64,000 bases of DNA from Exiguobacterium algae (GCF_018617875.1 NZ_JACSKZ010000003.1:1-64000), one strand, 5' to 3'. Positions 33,970-43,949 are shown, counted from the stretch's first letter. Program-made: numbers and translations. Notes: generated by a model not told the origin, from the letters alone.

Positions 33970-35649
33970 ATGACCCATTTCCGTAAAATGTCCGTCCTCG
34001 GTTGGAGTATATGGAGTATCTTGTTCATTTTGACAATCGGTCTGTTCATCACCGGCGTCTTGCATATCCCGACGCTCGACCCGTTGTCGCTCATCTTGAT
34101 TTCACTCCTTGTCATTATCTTTCAACTCGATTCGATTGAGTTAAAAGGAGTCTATTTCACCTTCTCCGAAAGTATCGTGTTGATTTTATTTTTATTTTTC
34201 GATTTCGAGACGGCCTTGATCGTGAACCAAATCGGATTGCTCGTCTTTCAATTTGCCAACTTGACGCCGAAAGTGGCACTCCGGCGTTTCCGTTTCACCT
34301 ATCCATGGAATGCGATTACCGCCTTTTTGGAAATCACGATTCCTGCTGTCGTCTATCTTGCTTTAGGAGGTGAGACGGGTCTCGACTTTTATTCACAGGA
34401 CTCGTTCATCCCGTTACTCGGGCTCTTCATTGCGATTGTATTGAACACGGTCGTTCAAAAGTATCAAGTGAAGTGGTGGTTCCGCGTCGACATCTCCCTT
34501 CGCGACTTTTTAAGCATCGCGTTTTACACGTATATCGTCAGTCTCTTCTTTATACTCGCCGCCTCGTTCTTCCGCGAGACCAACTTGCTCGTCGTCAGCA
34601 GTATCGCGGCTGCATTAACGTTCTTCATCAAACGCCTGCTTATTCAAAAAGGACGACAGGATGCCTATAAATCCTTGATTGAACAATATGATGAAGCGAA
34701 GGAAGCGGTCTCGCTCTCACAAAGTGAAGCACAGGCCATCGAGGTGTTTTTAAGTCAATGTGAACAACTTAATCATTTCGATGAAGGCTACGTCGAATTC
34801 AAACTGTTCGAACGAACGCTGTATTTCGATTTAACATCCCGGCAACCGATTGAGCGCCCGCCCGTCTTCCGATTGTTAGAAATGACGCATCCGCTCGAAC
34901 CTGTCCTGGAGTATGAAATGCGTTTTGAATGGGACATGCTTCTATCGGACGAATTTCACGACGATTACCACAGTTTCCTATCCATTCGCTCTGAGGAACA
35001 CGACGGCATTCGCACATGGATCGTCATGACAGGTGAACAGGTTTACGGCTATCCCCGTGTCATTCAACAGGAAATCATTAAATTGTTGAAGTCATTTAAT
35101 CGGACGATTAGCCGTTGCCATGAACGCGATCGCTTGTATACAGAAAGTCGGACCGACAGCCTCACTTTATTGGCAAATGCCCGCGCTTTTTATGAATACG
35201 GCATTCAACAAATATCAGATGTTTCGATGTATCCGATTTCGGTCGCCATGCTCGACATCGATTTCTTCAAAAAAATCAACGACACACATGGTCACCAAGT
35301 CGGCGACCAGGTTTTACAGGAGTTCGGCCGCCGCATCCGTCAAGTGTTGCGAACAGATGACTTTGCCGCAAGGTACGGCGGAGAAGAGTTTATCTTACTA
35401 CTGAATCATTGCGACGTGCATCAGGCGATTGAAGTCGCGGAACGGATCCGGCATCAAATCGAAGCGAAGGCGTTTCAAGTGGATGACCTCAACATTCCGG
35501 TCACGGCCTCGATTGGCGTCGATACGATTCAGTCATTCGGAAGTAAACGTCTGGATGACACGATCCGAAACGCAGACCGCGCCCTTTATGTCGGCGGAAA
35601 ATATGCCGGTCGCAACCGTGTCGCCCATTTCGATCATTTAACGACATGA
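33970..35649 (+). CDS. Membrane-bound diguanylate cyclase (GGDEF)
   Basis: The 559-residue protein has about eight N-terminal membrane segments (up to residue 225), a short coiled linker, a GAF-like region (about 240-385) and a C-terminal GGDEF domain (395-555). The active motif is RYGGEEF, and the inhibitory I-site RTDD lies five residues before GGEEF, so product feedback by cyclic di-GMP is expected. No EAL domain. The sensed signal is unknown. AGGAGG lies 7 nt before ATG. Confidence 0.9.
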   Translation: MTHFRKMSVLGWSIWSILFILTIGLFITGVLHIPTLDPLSLILISLLVIIFQLDSIELKGVYFTFSESIVLILFLFFDFETALIVNQIGLLVFQFANLTPKVALRRFRFTYPWNAITAFLEITIPAVVYLALGGETGLDFYSQDSFIPLLGLFIAIVLNTVVQKYQVKWWFRVDISLRDFLSIAFYTYIVSLFFILAASFFRETNLLVVSSIAAALTFFIKRLLIQKGRQDAYKSLIEQYDEAKEAVSLSQSEAQAIEVFLSQCEQLNHFDEGYVEFKLFERTLYFDLTSRQPIERPPVFRLLEMTHPLEPVLEYEMRFEWDMLLSDEFHDDYHSFLSIRSEEHDGIRTWIVMTGEQVYGYPRVIQQEIIKLLKSFNRTISRCHERDRLYTESRTDSLTLLANARAFYEYGIQQISDVSMYPISVAMLDIDFFKKINDTHGHQVGDQVLQEFGRRIRQVLRTDDFAARYGGEEFILLLNHCDVHQAIEVAERIRHQIEAKAFQVDDLNIPVTASIGVDTIQSFGSKRLDDTIRNADRALYVGGKYAGRNRVAHFDHLTT

Positions 35650-35681
35650 CTCCCGATTCCTTGATGGATTGGGAGTTTTTA
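35649..35681 (+). terminator. Terminator of the diguanylate cyclase gene
   Basis: CTCCCGATTC / GGATTGGGAG stem with T5. Confidence 0.8.
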
Positions 35682-35683
35682 TA

Positions 35684-35712
35684 TTGACAAGCTGATTTGA
35701 AACAGGTACGTT
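35684..35712 (+). promoter_or_regulatory. Promoter of the metT transcript
   Basis: TTGACA (35684-35689), 17 bp, TACGTT (35707-35712). The -35 box is perfect, the -10 box is weaker. Confidence 0.6.
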
Positions 35713-35743
35713 AGGGAACGTGTTTGATAACGATATACGACGA

Positions 35744-35841
35744 CTTTTTATCTAGAGAGACGGAGGGACTGGCCCGATGAAGTCTCGGCAGCGGGGAACC
35801 TGTGCCAAATCCAGCGGACAGATGTCCGAAAGATGAAAAGG
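35744..35841 (+). promoter_or_regulatory. SAM-I (S-box) riboswitch
   Basis: Contains the S-box hallmarks AGAGAGACGGAGGGACTGGC, GGCAGCGGGGAACC and the K-turn/pseudoknot pattern; the P1 stem pairs CTTTTTATC with GATGAAAAG. High SAM should leave the downstream terminator formed and shut off metT. Confidence 0.93.
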
Positions 35842-35851
35842 GCGATTCATG

Positions 35852-35888
35852 TGAAGGGCCTTTTTCAAAAAGGTCCTTTTATTTTTAG
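35852..35888 (+). terminator. Riboswitch-controlled terminator before metT
   Basis: AAGGGCCTTTTT / AAAAAGGTCCTTTT stem followed by ATTTTT, between the S-box and the metT RBS. Confidence 0.8.
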
Positions 35889-35898
35889 AGAGGTGATT

Positions 35899-37185
35899 AT
35901 GTTGGAACAACCAAAAGCAAACAAATGGGCACTCTTGCCGTTATTCGTCTTCTTACTCTTCTTCATCGGCGCAGGTGTCTATTACGGGGACTTTTATAAA
36001 TTCCCTGTACTTGTCGCAGCCATCATCGCATTGATTGTCGCGGCACTCATGACAAAAGGCAGTGCCACACAAACGGTTGAGCGCATCGCTCAAGGGGCCG
36101 GTAACCCGGGAATTCTCATCATGCTGTTTATTTTCTTACTAGCCGGCGCATTTTCAAACGTAGCCGAGGCGATTGGGGCCATTGATGCGACGGTTAACGC
36201 CGCATTGACGTTACTCCCTCCTTCGCTACTACTGAGCGGACTCTTCGTCATCGCCGCTTTTATCTCAATGGCAATGGGAACATCAACCGGAACCATCGCG
36301 GCACTTGCGCCGATTGCCCTCGGGATCCATGAAGAGAGCGGCGTCAATGTCGCGGTCGCCGCAGCTGCCGTCGTCGGAGGCGCCATGTTCGGAGATAACT
36401 TATCGTTCATCTCGGATACAACGATTGCGGCCGTTCGAACACAACGGACGAACATGCGCGATAAGTTCCGGACGAACTTCTGGATCGTTCTTCCGGCTGC
36501 CGTGATTACGACAATCTTGCTCGCTGTTCTCTCGAGTGGAGAGTCTACCGTCGATGTCGCCGCATTCGAGTGGTATAAATTAATTCCCTATCTTGCTGTT
36601 ATCGGATTGGCATTGACCGGTTTAAATGTCATTATCGTTCTTCTTGGCGGCATCACGCTCACAGGAATCATCGGACTCCTCGACGGAAGCTTATCCGTCA
36701 CAGCATTCGTGACTGCTATCGCTGATGGGATGATTGGCATGGCCGAAATCTCATTCTTGACGTTACTCATGGGCGGACTCGTTGGGCTGATTTCCCACAA
36801 CGGTGGACTTACGTATTTACGTGATGCCTTGACGTCACGGATTCAAAAACGTGCCGGTGCCGAGTGGAGTATCGCTGGTCTTGTCAGTGCGACGAACGTC
36901 GCAACGGCGAACAACACGATTTCGATTCTCGTAGCCGGACCGCTTGCCGCGAACATTGCGGACGAATATGACATCGAACGGAGAAAATCAGCAAGCGTAC
37001 TCGATATCTTCTCATGTGGTGTTCAAGGGATTCTCCCATACGGGGCACAACTCCTCATCGCCGCAGAGTTAACGAAGACCGCATCGCCGGACCTCGTTCC
37101 GTTCATGTTCTATCCGTTCTTGTTATTCGTATTCGGTGGCTTAGCCATTTTGTTCAACTTCCCGCGCTTCAAAAAACAATCGTAA
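35899..37185 (+). CDS. metT: MetT-type methionine transporter (NhaC superfamily)
   Basis: A 428-residue polytopic protein of the Na+/H+ antiporter NhaC group with ten or more helices (FGDNLSFISDTTIAAVRTQ motif). The S-box upstream fits MetT, a branch of this family proposed as a Na+-coupled methionine permease because its genes lie under SAM riboswitches. The substrate is inferred from regulation, not from residues. ATG at 35899 follows GAGAGGTG at 6 nt. The gene ends in a bidirectional terminator. Confidence 0.82.
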   Translation: MLEQPKANKWALLPLFVFLLFFIGAGVYYGDFYKFPVLVAAIIALIVAALMTKGSATQTVERIAQGAGNPGILIMLFIFLLAGAFSNVAEAIGAIDATVNAALTLLPPSLLLSGLFVIAAFISMAMGTSTGTIAALAPIALGIHEESGVNVAVAAAAVVGGAMFGDNLSFISDTTIAAVRTQRTNMRDKFRTNFWIVLPAAVITTILLAVLSSGESTVDVAAFEWYKLIPYLAVIGLALTGLNVIIVLLGGITLTGIIGLLDGSLSVTAFVTAIADGMIGMAEISFLTLLMGGLVGLISHNGGLTYLRDALTSRIQKRAGAEWSIAGLVSATNVATANNTISILVAGPLAANIADEYDIERRKSASVLDIFSCGVQGILPYGAQLLIAAELTKTASPDLVPFMFYPFLLFVFGGLAILFNFPRFKKQS

Positions 37186-37186
37186 C

Positions 37187-37215
37187 CAAAAACACCCCTT
37201 CTCATAGGGGTGTTT
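37187..37215. terminator. Bidirectional terminator after metT
   Basis: AAACACCCCT / AGGGGTGTTT stem, convergent with the next gene. Confidence 0.75.
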
Positions 37216-37846
37216 GACGTTTATCCGTCAATTCATGTTTAAGCTGTTCATTCCGTTTCCTGAAGGCACGTCGTTTGAGTATCTCCTCAAGACCTCGACT
37301 TATGGCCCAGAGTGCAACCAATAATAAACCGAGCATCGATAATCGCAGTGGACTCTGAATAAATTCTTCCCACTGATCGCCGATCACCGAGAAAATTAAA
37401 ACGACAAGCAGTTTCCCGAATCCCGCAGCCATGATGAAGGTACGAAGAGGCATCTGGATAAGCGCCAGTAAATACGTGATCAGACTGACCGGAATAAACG
37501 GGAGCGAGTACAGAAAACCAAGTGAAATCGGACTCATGTGATTGATGCGTTCTAACCAGTAGACAGCTGCTTTGTGTTTTTCAAGCCAACGGGTCATTGG
37601 TTTGCGGAACACATATCGAACTGCGGCAAAGACAACGATTGTCCCGAGCAAGTTGCCAATCCAGGACAAAAGTACACCAAGTAAAAATCCATATGTCGCC
37701 GCGTTCGCAGAGATAATTAAAACGAGCGGTAAAAATGGGAAAATCGCTTCTAAAAAAGGGGCGCCAAGTCCGGCCCAAGGACCTCCAGGCAAGCTTTGAA
37801 GCCAGTCAATCAATTGAAGAATATATTGCTGAAGTGTATTGAGCAT
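37202..37846 (-). CDS. TVP38/TMEM64 (VTT-domain) membrane protein
   Basis: A 214-residue protein with about five to six hydrophobic segments and the VTT-domain pattern: an early acidic helix with GAPFLEAIFPFLPLVL, and a reentrant-type FLYSLPFIPVSLITYLLAL stretch. VTT proteins act in membrane lipid distribution (scramblase-like); the bacterial role is open. ATG at 37846 has AAGGTGG at 8 nt. Confidence 0.8.
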   Translation of the reverse strand: MLNTLQQYILQLIDWLQSLPGGPWAGLGAPFLEAIFPFLPLVLIISANAATYGFLLGVLLSWIGNLLGTIVVFAAVRYVFRKPMTRWLEKHKAAVYWLERINHMSPISLGFLYSLPFIPVSLITYLLALIQMPLRTFIMAAGFGKLLVVLIFSVIGDQWEEFIQSPLRLSMLGLLLVALWAISRGLEEILKRRAFRKRNEQLKHELTDKRQTPL

Positions 37847-38071
37847 AGTCGTTCCACCTTCAACTTTCGTTACTACTCTACTACCCCAATTCGGCTTGTC
37901 GGACGCATCTACCTGCATCCTTCAAAAAAAATTAAAAACCATTTGCGAAATTTCGTTGTGATATTTATCATATAATAATGGGCTTGTGGTTGCAGGCAAG
38001 CTCATTCGTCGAACGACACAACCCAACGTTCGTTTTCCTGCAAAAAACTGAACACAGGGGAGTAACAAAAC

Positions 38072-39013
38072 ATGGAAACAAAACCAATGCGGGTCTTACT
38101 TTACTACAAGTATGTCAACATCGAAGACCCAGAAACACTCACGCAAGAACACCTCAAGTATTGTAAAGAGCTCGGGCTCAAAGGACGGATCCTAATTTCT
38201 TCAGAAGGAATCAACGGAACATGTTCGGGTACTTGGGAACAAACAGAGCAGTATATGAATGATTTGAAGGCAGACCCACGCTTCAGCGACATCGAATTCA
38301 AAATCGATGAAGTGGAAGAACATGCGTTCAAGAAAATGTTTGTCCGTCACAAGAAAGAGCTCGTGACGTGGCGCTTTGATGGCGAGTTTGATGTGCCGAA
38401 ACAACACGGTGCATACCTCGAACCAGCAGAATGGAAAGAGATGATGAATCGTGATGATGTCGTCATCCTCGACGTTCGTAACAACTACGAATACGAACTT
38501 GGTCACTTTAAAAACGCGATCAAAATCGATGTAGAGGCTTCACGTTACATGCCGGAATGGCTCGAAGAGAACAAGGACCTCTACGAAGGGAAAACACTTC
38601 TCACGTACTGTACCGGTGGCGTCCGTTGCGAGAAATTTACAGCATATATGCGTGACCAAGGTCACGACAACATCTTCCACTTAAAAGGTGGCGTCGCAAT
38701 GTATGGAAAAGACGAAGCGACGAAAGGTGAAAACTGGGATGGTGAGCTATACGTCTTTGACGAGCGCATCAACGTTCCTGTTAACACCGTGAACCCGACT
38801 GTTGTTTCACAATGCATGCACTGTGGAACCGAGACGGTTCGTTACGTTAATTGTGCAAACCCGGAGTGTAATGTACAGCATTTCTGTTGTGAAGAGTGTG
38901 AGCCGAAACAAATGCGTTCATGCTCGAAGGAGTGTCAAGAACACCCACGCAACCGTTATATCATCGACAACATTGCAGAGAAACTTCAGGAAACTGAAGG
39001 AGTAGTCGGGTAA
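38072..39013 (+). CDS. trhO: tRNA U34 hydroxylase TrhO (rhodanese fold)
   Basis: Oxygen-dependent enzyme that makes 5-hydroxyuridine at position 34 of tRNAs. The 313 residues have the N-terminal TrhO domain (RVLLYYKYVNIEDPE, ILISSEGINGT), a rhodanese domain with the active loop YCTGGVRCEKFTAYM, and a C-terminal zinc-finger-like Cys cluster (CMHCGTE... CANPEC... CCEEC). Corresponds to YbfQ of B. subtilis. GGGGAG lies about 9 nt before ATG. Confidence 0.92.
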   Translation: METKPMRVLLYYKYVNIEDPETLTQEHLKYCKELGLKGRILISSEGINGTCSGTWEQTEQYMNDLKADPRFSDIEFKIDEVEEHAFKKMFVRHKKELVTWRFDGEFDVPKQHGAYLEPAEWKEMMNRDDVVILDVRNNYEYELGHFKNAIKIDVEASRYMPEWLEENKDLYEGKTLLTYCTGGVRCEKFTAYMRDQGHDNIFHLKGGVAMYGKDEATKGENWDGELYVFDERINVPVNTVNPTVVSQCMHCGTETVRYVNCANPECNVQHFCCEECEPKQMRSCSKECQEHPRNRYIIDNIAEKLQETEGVVG

Positions 39014-39027
39014 CAAAAATCGACCGG

Positions 39028-39065
39028 AAGGTGCCATGAACTGATTGTTCATGGCACCTTTTCTT
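39028..39065 (+). terminator. Terminator of trhO
   Basis: AAGGTGCCATGAAC / GTTCATGGCACCTT stem followed by TTCTT. Confidence 0.8.
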
Positions 39066-39146
39066 GATGAAAACTTAACGTCTAGCGCTACGGGGAATGG
39101 GGTATAGTGAAGGTACATGTCAGACAGGAAGTGAGTGAATTGATCC

Positions 39147-39560
39147 ATGTTTAACGAACCCTTACTTGCCGCCATACTCGCCTGGTTCATCGCCCAGGCC
39201 GCCAAGCTTGTGACCGAACTCATTAAAACGCGAGATTTTGAACTTGAAATCATGCTCGCCTCAGGTGGGATGCCAAGCTCCCACTCCTCGACAGTCGTTG
39301 CCCTTGCCACTGCAATCGGTCGAGCCGAAGGAATTGATTCCAGCTTATTCGCTCTCGCCGTCGTCTTTGCGACGATTGTCATGTATGATGCGACGGGAGT
39401 CCGCCAAGCAGTCGGATTCCAGGCACGGCTGTTAAATGACTATTTCAAAGGAATTAAGCATGAGACACCGCTATTGAACGAACTCGTCGGGCATACCCCT
39501 TTCCAAGTCATCGTCGGGGCGCTCCTGGGACTCGTCATCGGTCTCTTTTTCCCTCTCTAA
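39147..39560 (+). CDS. yuiD: YuiD family (divergent PAP2) membrane protein
   Basis: A 137-residue membrane protein with the conserved MPSSHSSTV motif (phosphatase motif 2 of PAP2 enzymes) and VMYDATGVRQAVGFQA. DUF212 family; substrate unknown, lipid phosphatase activity is suspected from the motif. The gap between AGGAAG and ATG is long (about 14 nt), but no better start fits the frame. Confidence 0.85.
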   Translation: MFNEPLLAAILAWFIAQAAKLVTELIKTRDFELEIMLASGGMPSSHSSTVVALATAIGRAEGIDSSLFALAVVFATIVMYDATGVRQAVGFQARLLNDYFKGIKHETPLLNELVGHTPFQVIVGALLGLVIGLFFPL

Positions 39561-39651
39561 CCCGCATAGGTATGTCATTCCTCACTCTCCCACCATCTTT
39601 TTGTGAAGTTTCACAAAGAAGAAGGTATACTCATGGAGAGGAGGAATCGAC

Positions 39652-40875
39652 ATGCCTTTTTTGCAGAAATCATATGAGTCGCTGGACACGCTCGCAGAAG
39701 CAATCGGTCAAGCGATTCGCGCCCCGATCACGATTGAAAATCGCCACCACCAGCTCCTTGCCTACAGTACCCATCCCGACTCGACCGATCCGGCCCGTAT
39801 TGCGACCATCATTGGTCGACGCGTCCCCGAGACGGTCATTGAAGACTTGTGGGAGAGCGGTATTTTACAGGAAGTGATCGACCACGATGAACCGGTCGTC
39901 ATTCCGGCTCGACTTGCGGTCGGACTTGGAGAGCGTGCTGCCATCGTGATCAAGCAGAACGAAGATGTACTCGGTTATATCTGGAGCCTTGCCCGGACGA
40001 CACCTTTTTCAGAACAGGAGTTGACCGTTCTTCAAGAAGGCGCGAGCATCGCCAAAAAACTGCTCATGACCATCGCCATGCACGAACGTCGAATCAATGC
40101 TGAACTCGAACGATTCCTGTTGGATGTCCTGGCCTCGCCAACGCTAACAGACGCCAATCGAGAACGGTTAAACGAATTGGCGCCGATTGCCGTCGCCAGT
40201 CGATTGACGGTGATTGAGTGCCAACAACCCATCACACCGCAACTCGCCGAGCGCCTGCATTATGTGCTCGCTACACAAGAAGCCATCGAGATTGTCTTGC
40301 ATGCAATCGACGGTCAACAACTTCTCGTTTGGCACTATATGAAAGCGGATTTGTCGGACGAAGAGACAGAACTTCTATCCTGGGCAGAGCGTTTTGAACA
40401 GCTACTTCAGGATAAGTTCGTCGACTCCGCCCCGTATCTCGGAATTAGCCGGCGCTTTTTTGAGAGTGACATGCTATACGCAGCAGCCGAGGAGGCAAAA
40501 CGCGTGACCACCCTCCGGAAAAAGTTCCCGCTCGAACTCGTTCACGCCCGGGCGTTTGAGCAGATTGGGATTTATCAACTCGTTCCGGAACTCGCCCGCC
40601 GTATCGGATTACGTTTAGAGACGCATCCGACGGTTGAACGGATACAAAATTATGACCTTTCCCACCACACTGAATTGCTGACGACGCTCGAGTGGTACTT
40701 CTATTTCGATGGAAATGTAAAACGAGTCGCTTCACACCTGCATATTCACCCGAATACGGTCCTTTATCGTATCCGACGCATCGAAGAATTGACGAATATT
40801 ACCCAGGTATCTTTACCGGAACGGGCTATGATTTACTTGGCCATTAAAGCCGGTCAATACCGATTACATGACTAG
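39652..40875 (+). CDS. adeR: Regulator of alanine dehydrogenase, CdaR/PucR type
   Basis: The 407-residue protein has an N-terminal sensor region, a GGDEF-like degenerate domain in the middle (about 170-280) and a C-terminal helix-turn-helix of PucR type (FYFDGNVKRVASHLHIHPN, TVLYRIRRIEELT). It lies directly upstream of ald, like AdeR (YukF) in B. subtilis, which activates ald in response to L-alanine. AGAGGAGG precedes ATG. It ends in its own terminator, so ald has a separate promoter. Confidence 0.88.
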   Translation: MPFLQKSYESLDTLAEAIGQAIRAPITIENRHHQLLAYSTHPDSTDPARIATIIGRRVPETVIEDLWESGILQEVIDHDEPVVIPARLAVGLGERAAIVIKQNEDVLGYIWSLARTTPFSEQELTVLQEGASIAKKLLMTIAMHERRINAELERFLLDVLASPTLTDANRERLNELAPIAVASRLTVIECQQPITPQLAERLHYVLATQEAIEIVLHAIDGQQLLVWHYMKADLSDEETELLSWAERFEQLLQDKFVDSAPYLGISRRFFESDMLYAAAEEAKRVTTLRKKFPLELVHARAFEQIGIYQLVPELARRIGLRLETHPTVERIQNYDLSHHTELLTTLEWYFYFDGNVKRVASHLHIHPNTVLYRIRRIEELTNITQVSLPERAMIYLAIKAGQYRLHD

Positions 40876-40919
40876 ACGCTCACTTTGTGTTTTTTCACAA
40901 AGTGAGCGTCTTCATTTTT
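40875..40919 (+). terminator. Terminator of adeR
   Basis: GACGCTCACTTTGTG and its complement with a 6-T loop, followed by TTCATTTTT. Confidence 0.85.
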
Positions 40920-40932
40920 AGAATCCATGCTA

Positions 40933-40961
40933 AAGACAGCGTTTTCGAATGGGTCTATACT
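40933..40961 (+). promoter_or_regulatory. Likely ald promoter
   Basis: AAGACA (40933-40938), 17 bp, TATACT (40956-40961). The weak -35 box fits a promoter that needs an activator, such as AdeR. Confidence 0.55.
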
Positions 40962-41007
40962 ATGGGTGTGAACAATTTGTGTCAACGGAATGAAAGGGGA
41001 ATGTTCC

Positions 41008-42138
41008 ATGAAAATCGGGGTATTAAAAGAGATTAAAAACAATGAAAATCGGGTCGCCTTGACACCGATGGGTGCTTCTGTCCTTACTGAACTCGGTCAC
41101 GAGGTCCTCGTCGAAACAGACGCAGGGATGGGTAGTGGGTTTACAAATATGGAGTATATCGATGCGGGCGCAACGATGATCGACTCGGCAAAAGAAGTTT
41201 GGGGAACAGTTGAGCTTGCATTGAAGGTAAAAGAACCGCAACCGTCTGAATATCAATACTTCCGTCGTGACTTGACGCTTTTCACTTACCTGCACCTCGC
41301 GGCTGAACCGGAGCTGACAAAAGCTTTAGTCGACTCAGGTATGACTGCAATCGCCTACGAAACAGTTGAAGTAGACCGAACATTGCCACTCTTGACACCA
41401 ATGAGTGAAGTGGCTGGACGAATGGCTGCACAAATCGGTGCTCAAATCCTTGAGAAACCGCACGGTGGAAAAGGCATCCTCATGTCTGGTTTACCAGGTG
41501 TGCCACGTGCGAACGTAACCGTCATCGGTGGTGGCGTGGTCGGAATGAACGCTGCACGAATCGCCATCGGTCTAGGGGCGAATGTCACGCTCATGGATAT
41601 CAGTCCGGCGCGCCTTCGTCAAATCGACGATCAGTTCGGAAATACGATTCACACGCTGATCTCGAATAAATACAACATCGCGAAACAAGTCGCTGAAAGT
41701 GACCTCGTCATCGGGGCTGTCCTCATTCCAGGGGCGAAAGCACCGAAACTCGTGACAAAAGAGATGGTTCAACGCATGTCGCCAGGCTCTGTCATTGTGG
41801 ATGTCGCCATCGACCAAGGCGGTATTTGTGAGACGATTGACCACATCACGACACATGACGCACCTACGTATGAGCGTTACGGCGTTCAACACTATGCCGT
41901 CGCGAACATGCCTGGGGCGGTACCTCGCACATCCACGATGGGCCTAACGAACGCAACGATGCCATATATCGTGGAATGTGCTCAAAAAGGCGTCTTCACA
42001 GCACTCCGCGAAAACGAGGCCCTCTTAAAAGGATTGAACGTGATCGATGGAACGGTCACATACGAAGCGGTCGCACGCGATTTGGATTATCCATTCGTTC
42101 CTGCCGCTGAGGCCGTCACGAAACAACTTCAAATGTAA
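41008..42138 (+). CDS. ald: Alanine dehydrogenase
   Basis: NAD-dependent oxidative deamination of L-alanine to pyruvate and ammonia. The 376-residue protein has the N-terminal [18 protein letters not shown], the catalytic Lys/His region (ALKVKEPQ and LFTYLHLA), and the Rossmann motif [18 protein letters not shown] at 41008 has AAAGGGGA about 7 nt upstream; a frame extension upstream is not conserved. adeR lies upstream and a possible alanine symporter at 16.6 kb may supply the substrate. Confidence 0.96.
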   Translation: MKIGVLKEIKNNENRVALTPMGASVLTELGHEVLVETDAGMGSGFTNMEYIDAGATMIDSAKEVWGTVELALKVKEPQPSEYQYFRRDLTLFTYLHLAAEPELTKALVDSGMTAIAYETVEVDRTLPLLTPMSEVAGRMAAQIGAQILEKPHGGKGILMSGLPGVPRANVTVIGGGVVGMNAARIAIGLGANVTLMDISPARLRQIDDQFGNTIHTLISNKYNIAKQVAESDLVIGAVLIPGAKAPKLVTKEMVQRMSPGSVIVDVAIDQGGICETIDHITTHDAPTYERYGVQHYAVANMPGAVPRTSTMGLTNATMPYIVECAQKGVFTALRENEALLKGLNVIDGTVTYEAVARDLDYPFVPAAEAVTKQLQM

Positions 42139-42144
42139 GCATCT

Positions 42145-42170
42145 AGCCGGCACACACGCCGGCTTTTTAT
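42145..42170 (+). terminator. Terminator of ald
   Basis: AGCCGGC / GCCGGCT stem with T5. Confidence 0.8.
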
Positions 42171-42182
42171 ATCTCCTATTCA

Positions 42183-42217
42183 AAAAACGTTCAGGCCTTA
42201 GGGCCTGAACGTTTTTA
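42183..42217. terminator. Terminator of murB
   Basis: AAAAACGTTCAGGCC and its complement, with T6 on the minus strand; the murB stop lies at its edge. Confidence 0.85.
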
Positions 42218-43135
42218 CGCGTTCTCAACAGTGATATCTTCACCGATGATTTTCACTTCTGTCTCGAGGTCGACTTCAAACTTCTCTTTGACCGTCGCTT
42301 GTACGTGACGAATTAAAGAAATATATTCTGTCGCTGTCGCCTCGTCGATGTTGACGATGAAACCGGCGTGTTTTAAAGATACTTCAGCGCCGCCAATCCG
42401 TTTCCCTTGTAATCCGGAGTCTTGGATCAGTTTTCCTGCGAAGTAACCAGGGGGACGCTTGAAGACACTTCCGCATGAAGGATACTCGAGTGGTTGTTTC
42501 GATTCACGTTTATACGTCAAATCATCCATCACTTCTTTGATTTCTTCATACTTTTTCGGTTCGAGTTCAAACGTGGCTTCTAATACGATCAATCCCTCTT
42601 TTGAGACACGACTCGTCCGGTAATCCAGCTCCAACTCGTCTTTCGATAGATGCAGGACTTGGCCTTCCGGTGTAAGAACCGTTGCGTTCGTAATGACGTC
42701 TTTCGTTTCCCCGCCATATGCACCTGCGTTCATATAGACCGCACCGCCGACAGTCCCCGGGATGCCGCATGCAAATTCAAGACCCGATAACTCTTCTGCG
42801 AGTGCTTGACGTGACACATCGATAATGGCAGCGCCCGCTTGTGCGATGATTCGGTTTTCTTCACGACGAATCGTGTTCAACTCGTTCAAATTCAATACAA
42901 TGCCCCGGATACCGCCGTCACGAACAATCAAGTTCGAACCGAAACCAAGAATCATGAATGGCATCGCTTCCCGATGCGCAAGCTCAAGGACGGCTTGAAC
43001 TTCTTCATACGAATGAGGGGCTACGAAATAATCAGCCTTCCCGCCTAATTTTGTATATGTGTGTGCCGACAACGGCTCGTCTTGAAGGACGCGCTCAGCC
43101 GGTAAAATACGAAGTAACTGCTCTAAAAAGCTCAT
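42215..43135 (-). CDS. murB: UDP-N-acetylenolpyruvoylglucosamine reductase
   Basis: FAD/NADPH enzyme of the second committed step of peptidoglycan precursor synthesis. The 306 residues have the FAD-binding segment ([16 protein letters not shown]), [25 protein letters not shown], the catalytic [19 protein letters not shown] segment, and the late Glu region (TEVKIIGE), as in the shorter type II enzymes. ATG at 43135 has GGGTGA at short distance. It is transcribed from its own promoter. Confidence 0.95.
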   Translation of the reverse strand: MSFLEQLLRILPAERVLQDEPLSAHTYTKLGGKADYFVAPHSYEEVQAVLELAHREAMPFMILGFGSNLIVRDGGIRGIVLNLNELNTIRREENRIIAQAGAAIIDVSRQALAEELSGLEFACGIPGTVGGAVYMNAGAYGGETKDVITNATVLTPEGQVLHLSKDELELDYRTSRVSKEGLIVLEATFELEPKKYEEIKEVMDDLTYKRESKQPLEYPSCGSVFKRPPGYFAGKLIQDSGLQGKRIGGAEVSLKHAGFIVNIDEATATEYISLIRHVQATVKEKFEVDLETEVKIIGEDITVENA

Positions 43136-43238
43136 GCGTTCACCCAATCCTTTACGTTCAATTTAATCAGTTTAATCAATGTCCCGGTCATTATAATCCA
43201 TTCCGAGCACGTTACTGAAGGTTTTCAGTACGAGACAC

Positions 43239-43267
43239 AGTATACAAATGTTTGGAATGGGTGACAA
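43239..43267 (-). promoter_or_regulatory. Sigma-A promoter of murB
   Basis: TTGTCA (43262-43267), 17 bp, TATACT (43239-43244) on the minus strand. A perfect hairpin TACTGAA-AACC-TTCAGTA (43213-43230) follows in the leader. Confidence 0.75.
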
Positions 43268-43298
43268 GCAACGTTTTTCTTACAATGACTGAATCAGT

Positions 43299-43949
43299 TT
43301 ATAACAATAATGATGTTGCAACAGCCACCACAATCGGAATTGTTAAGTTATCCCAATCACGATACGAAATCGCTTCTACCAACGTAGCGATGATTGAAAT
43401 GATAAATCCATAAGTTACCACTTGCCACAACGGGACATCATTCCACAAAAACAATAAAAATAAAACCGCGTAAGAACTTAAGAACATGGCGACACTTCCT
43501 TGAAACGATCGCTTCTGTCCGTACAAGTCATATAGAACCGTACCGTACTTACGTCCAATCAAGGCTGCCATGCCATCGCCCCATGCCAAAACGAGAGAGC
43601 CTGCCAAAAATGCAACCGGTTCTGTTTCGAAGTAAAAATAAAGAATGACCAATAAGGCAATCGGATAATACACGGTACCGAGTGACTTCCGCTCCGTTTG
43701 ATGGACAGGAGACGGACTCTTATATAGTAATACCGCATTTGCAAATGTGAAAAACACAAGTGGGACAGCTGCGACCATCCACGAGTCCATCAACCATACG
43801 GCTAATAGCGACCAGTGCCCGACCGCGATATGTACACTTTTTCGAATCGTTTCATCTGTCCAACCGATCCGTTTCCCTACCTGCTCAAGTCCTACGAGAA
43901 ACACAAGAACGATGACAATCGATAAAACTGAGCTAATCCACTCATTCAT
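43299..43949 (-). CDS. Dolichol/phytol/diacylglycerol-kinase-type membrane protein
   Basis: A 216-residue protein with six to seven membrane segments and the family motifs of CTP-dependent lipid kinases (SEC59/DGK1/VTE5): RKSVHIAVGHW, LAWGDGMAALIGRKYG and KRSFQGSVAMF. It probably phosphorylates an isoprenoid alcohol or diacylglycerol; which one is not known. ATG at 43949 has AAAGGTGG about 8 nt upstream. It is separated from murB by the murB promoter. Confidence 0.78.
   Translation of the reverse strand: MNEWISSVLSIVIVLVFLVGLEQVGKRIGWTDETIRKSVHIAVGHWSLLAVWLMDSWMVAAVPLVFFTFANAVLLYKSPSPVHQTERKSLGTVYYPIALLVILYFYFETEPVAFLAGSLVLAWGDGMAALIGRKYGTVLYDLYGQKRSFQGSVAMFLSSYAVLFLLFLWNDVPLWQVVTYGFIISIIATLVEAISYRDWDNLTIPIVVAVATSLLL

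Noticed and set aside
40934-40947. Possible CcpA cre site over the ald -35 region
   Set aside because: Only the central CG and parts of one half fit the consensus; too weak to list as a feature.
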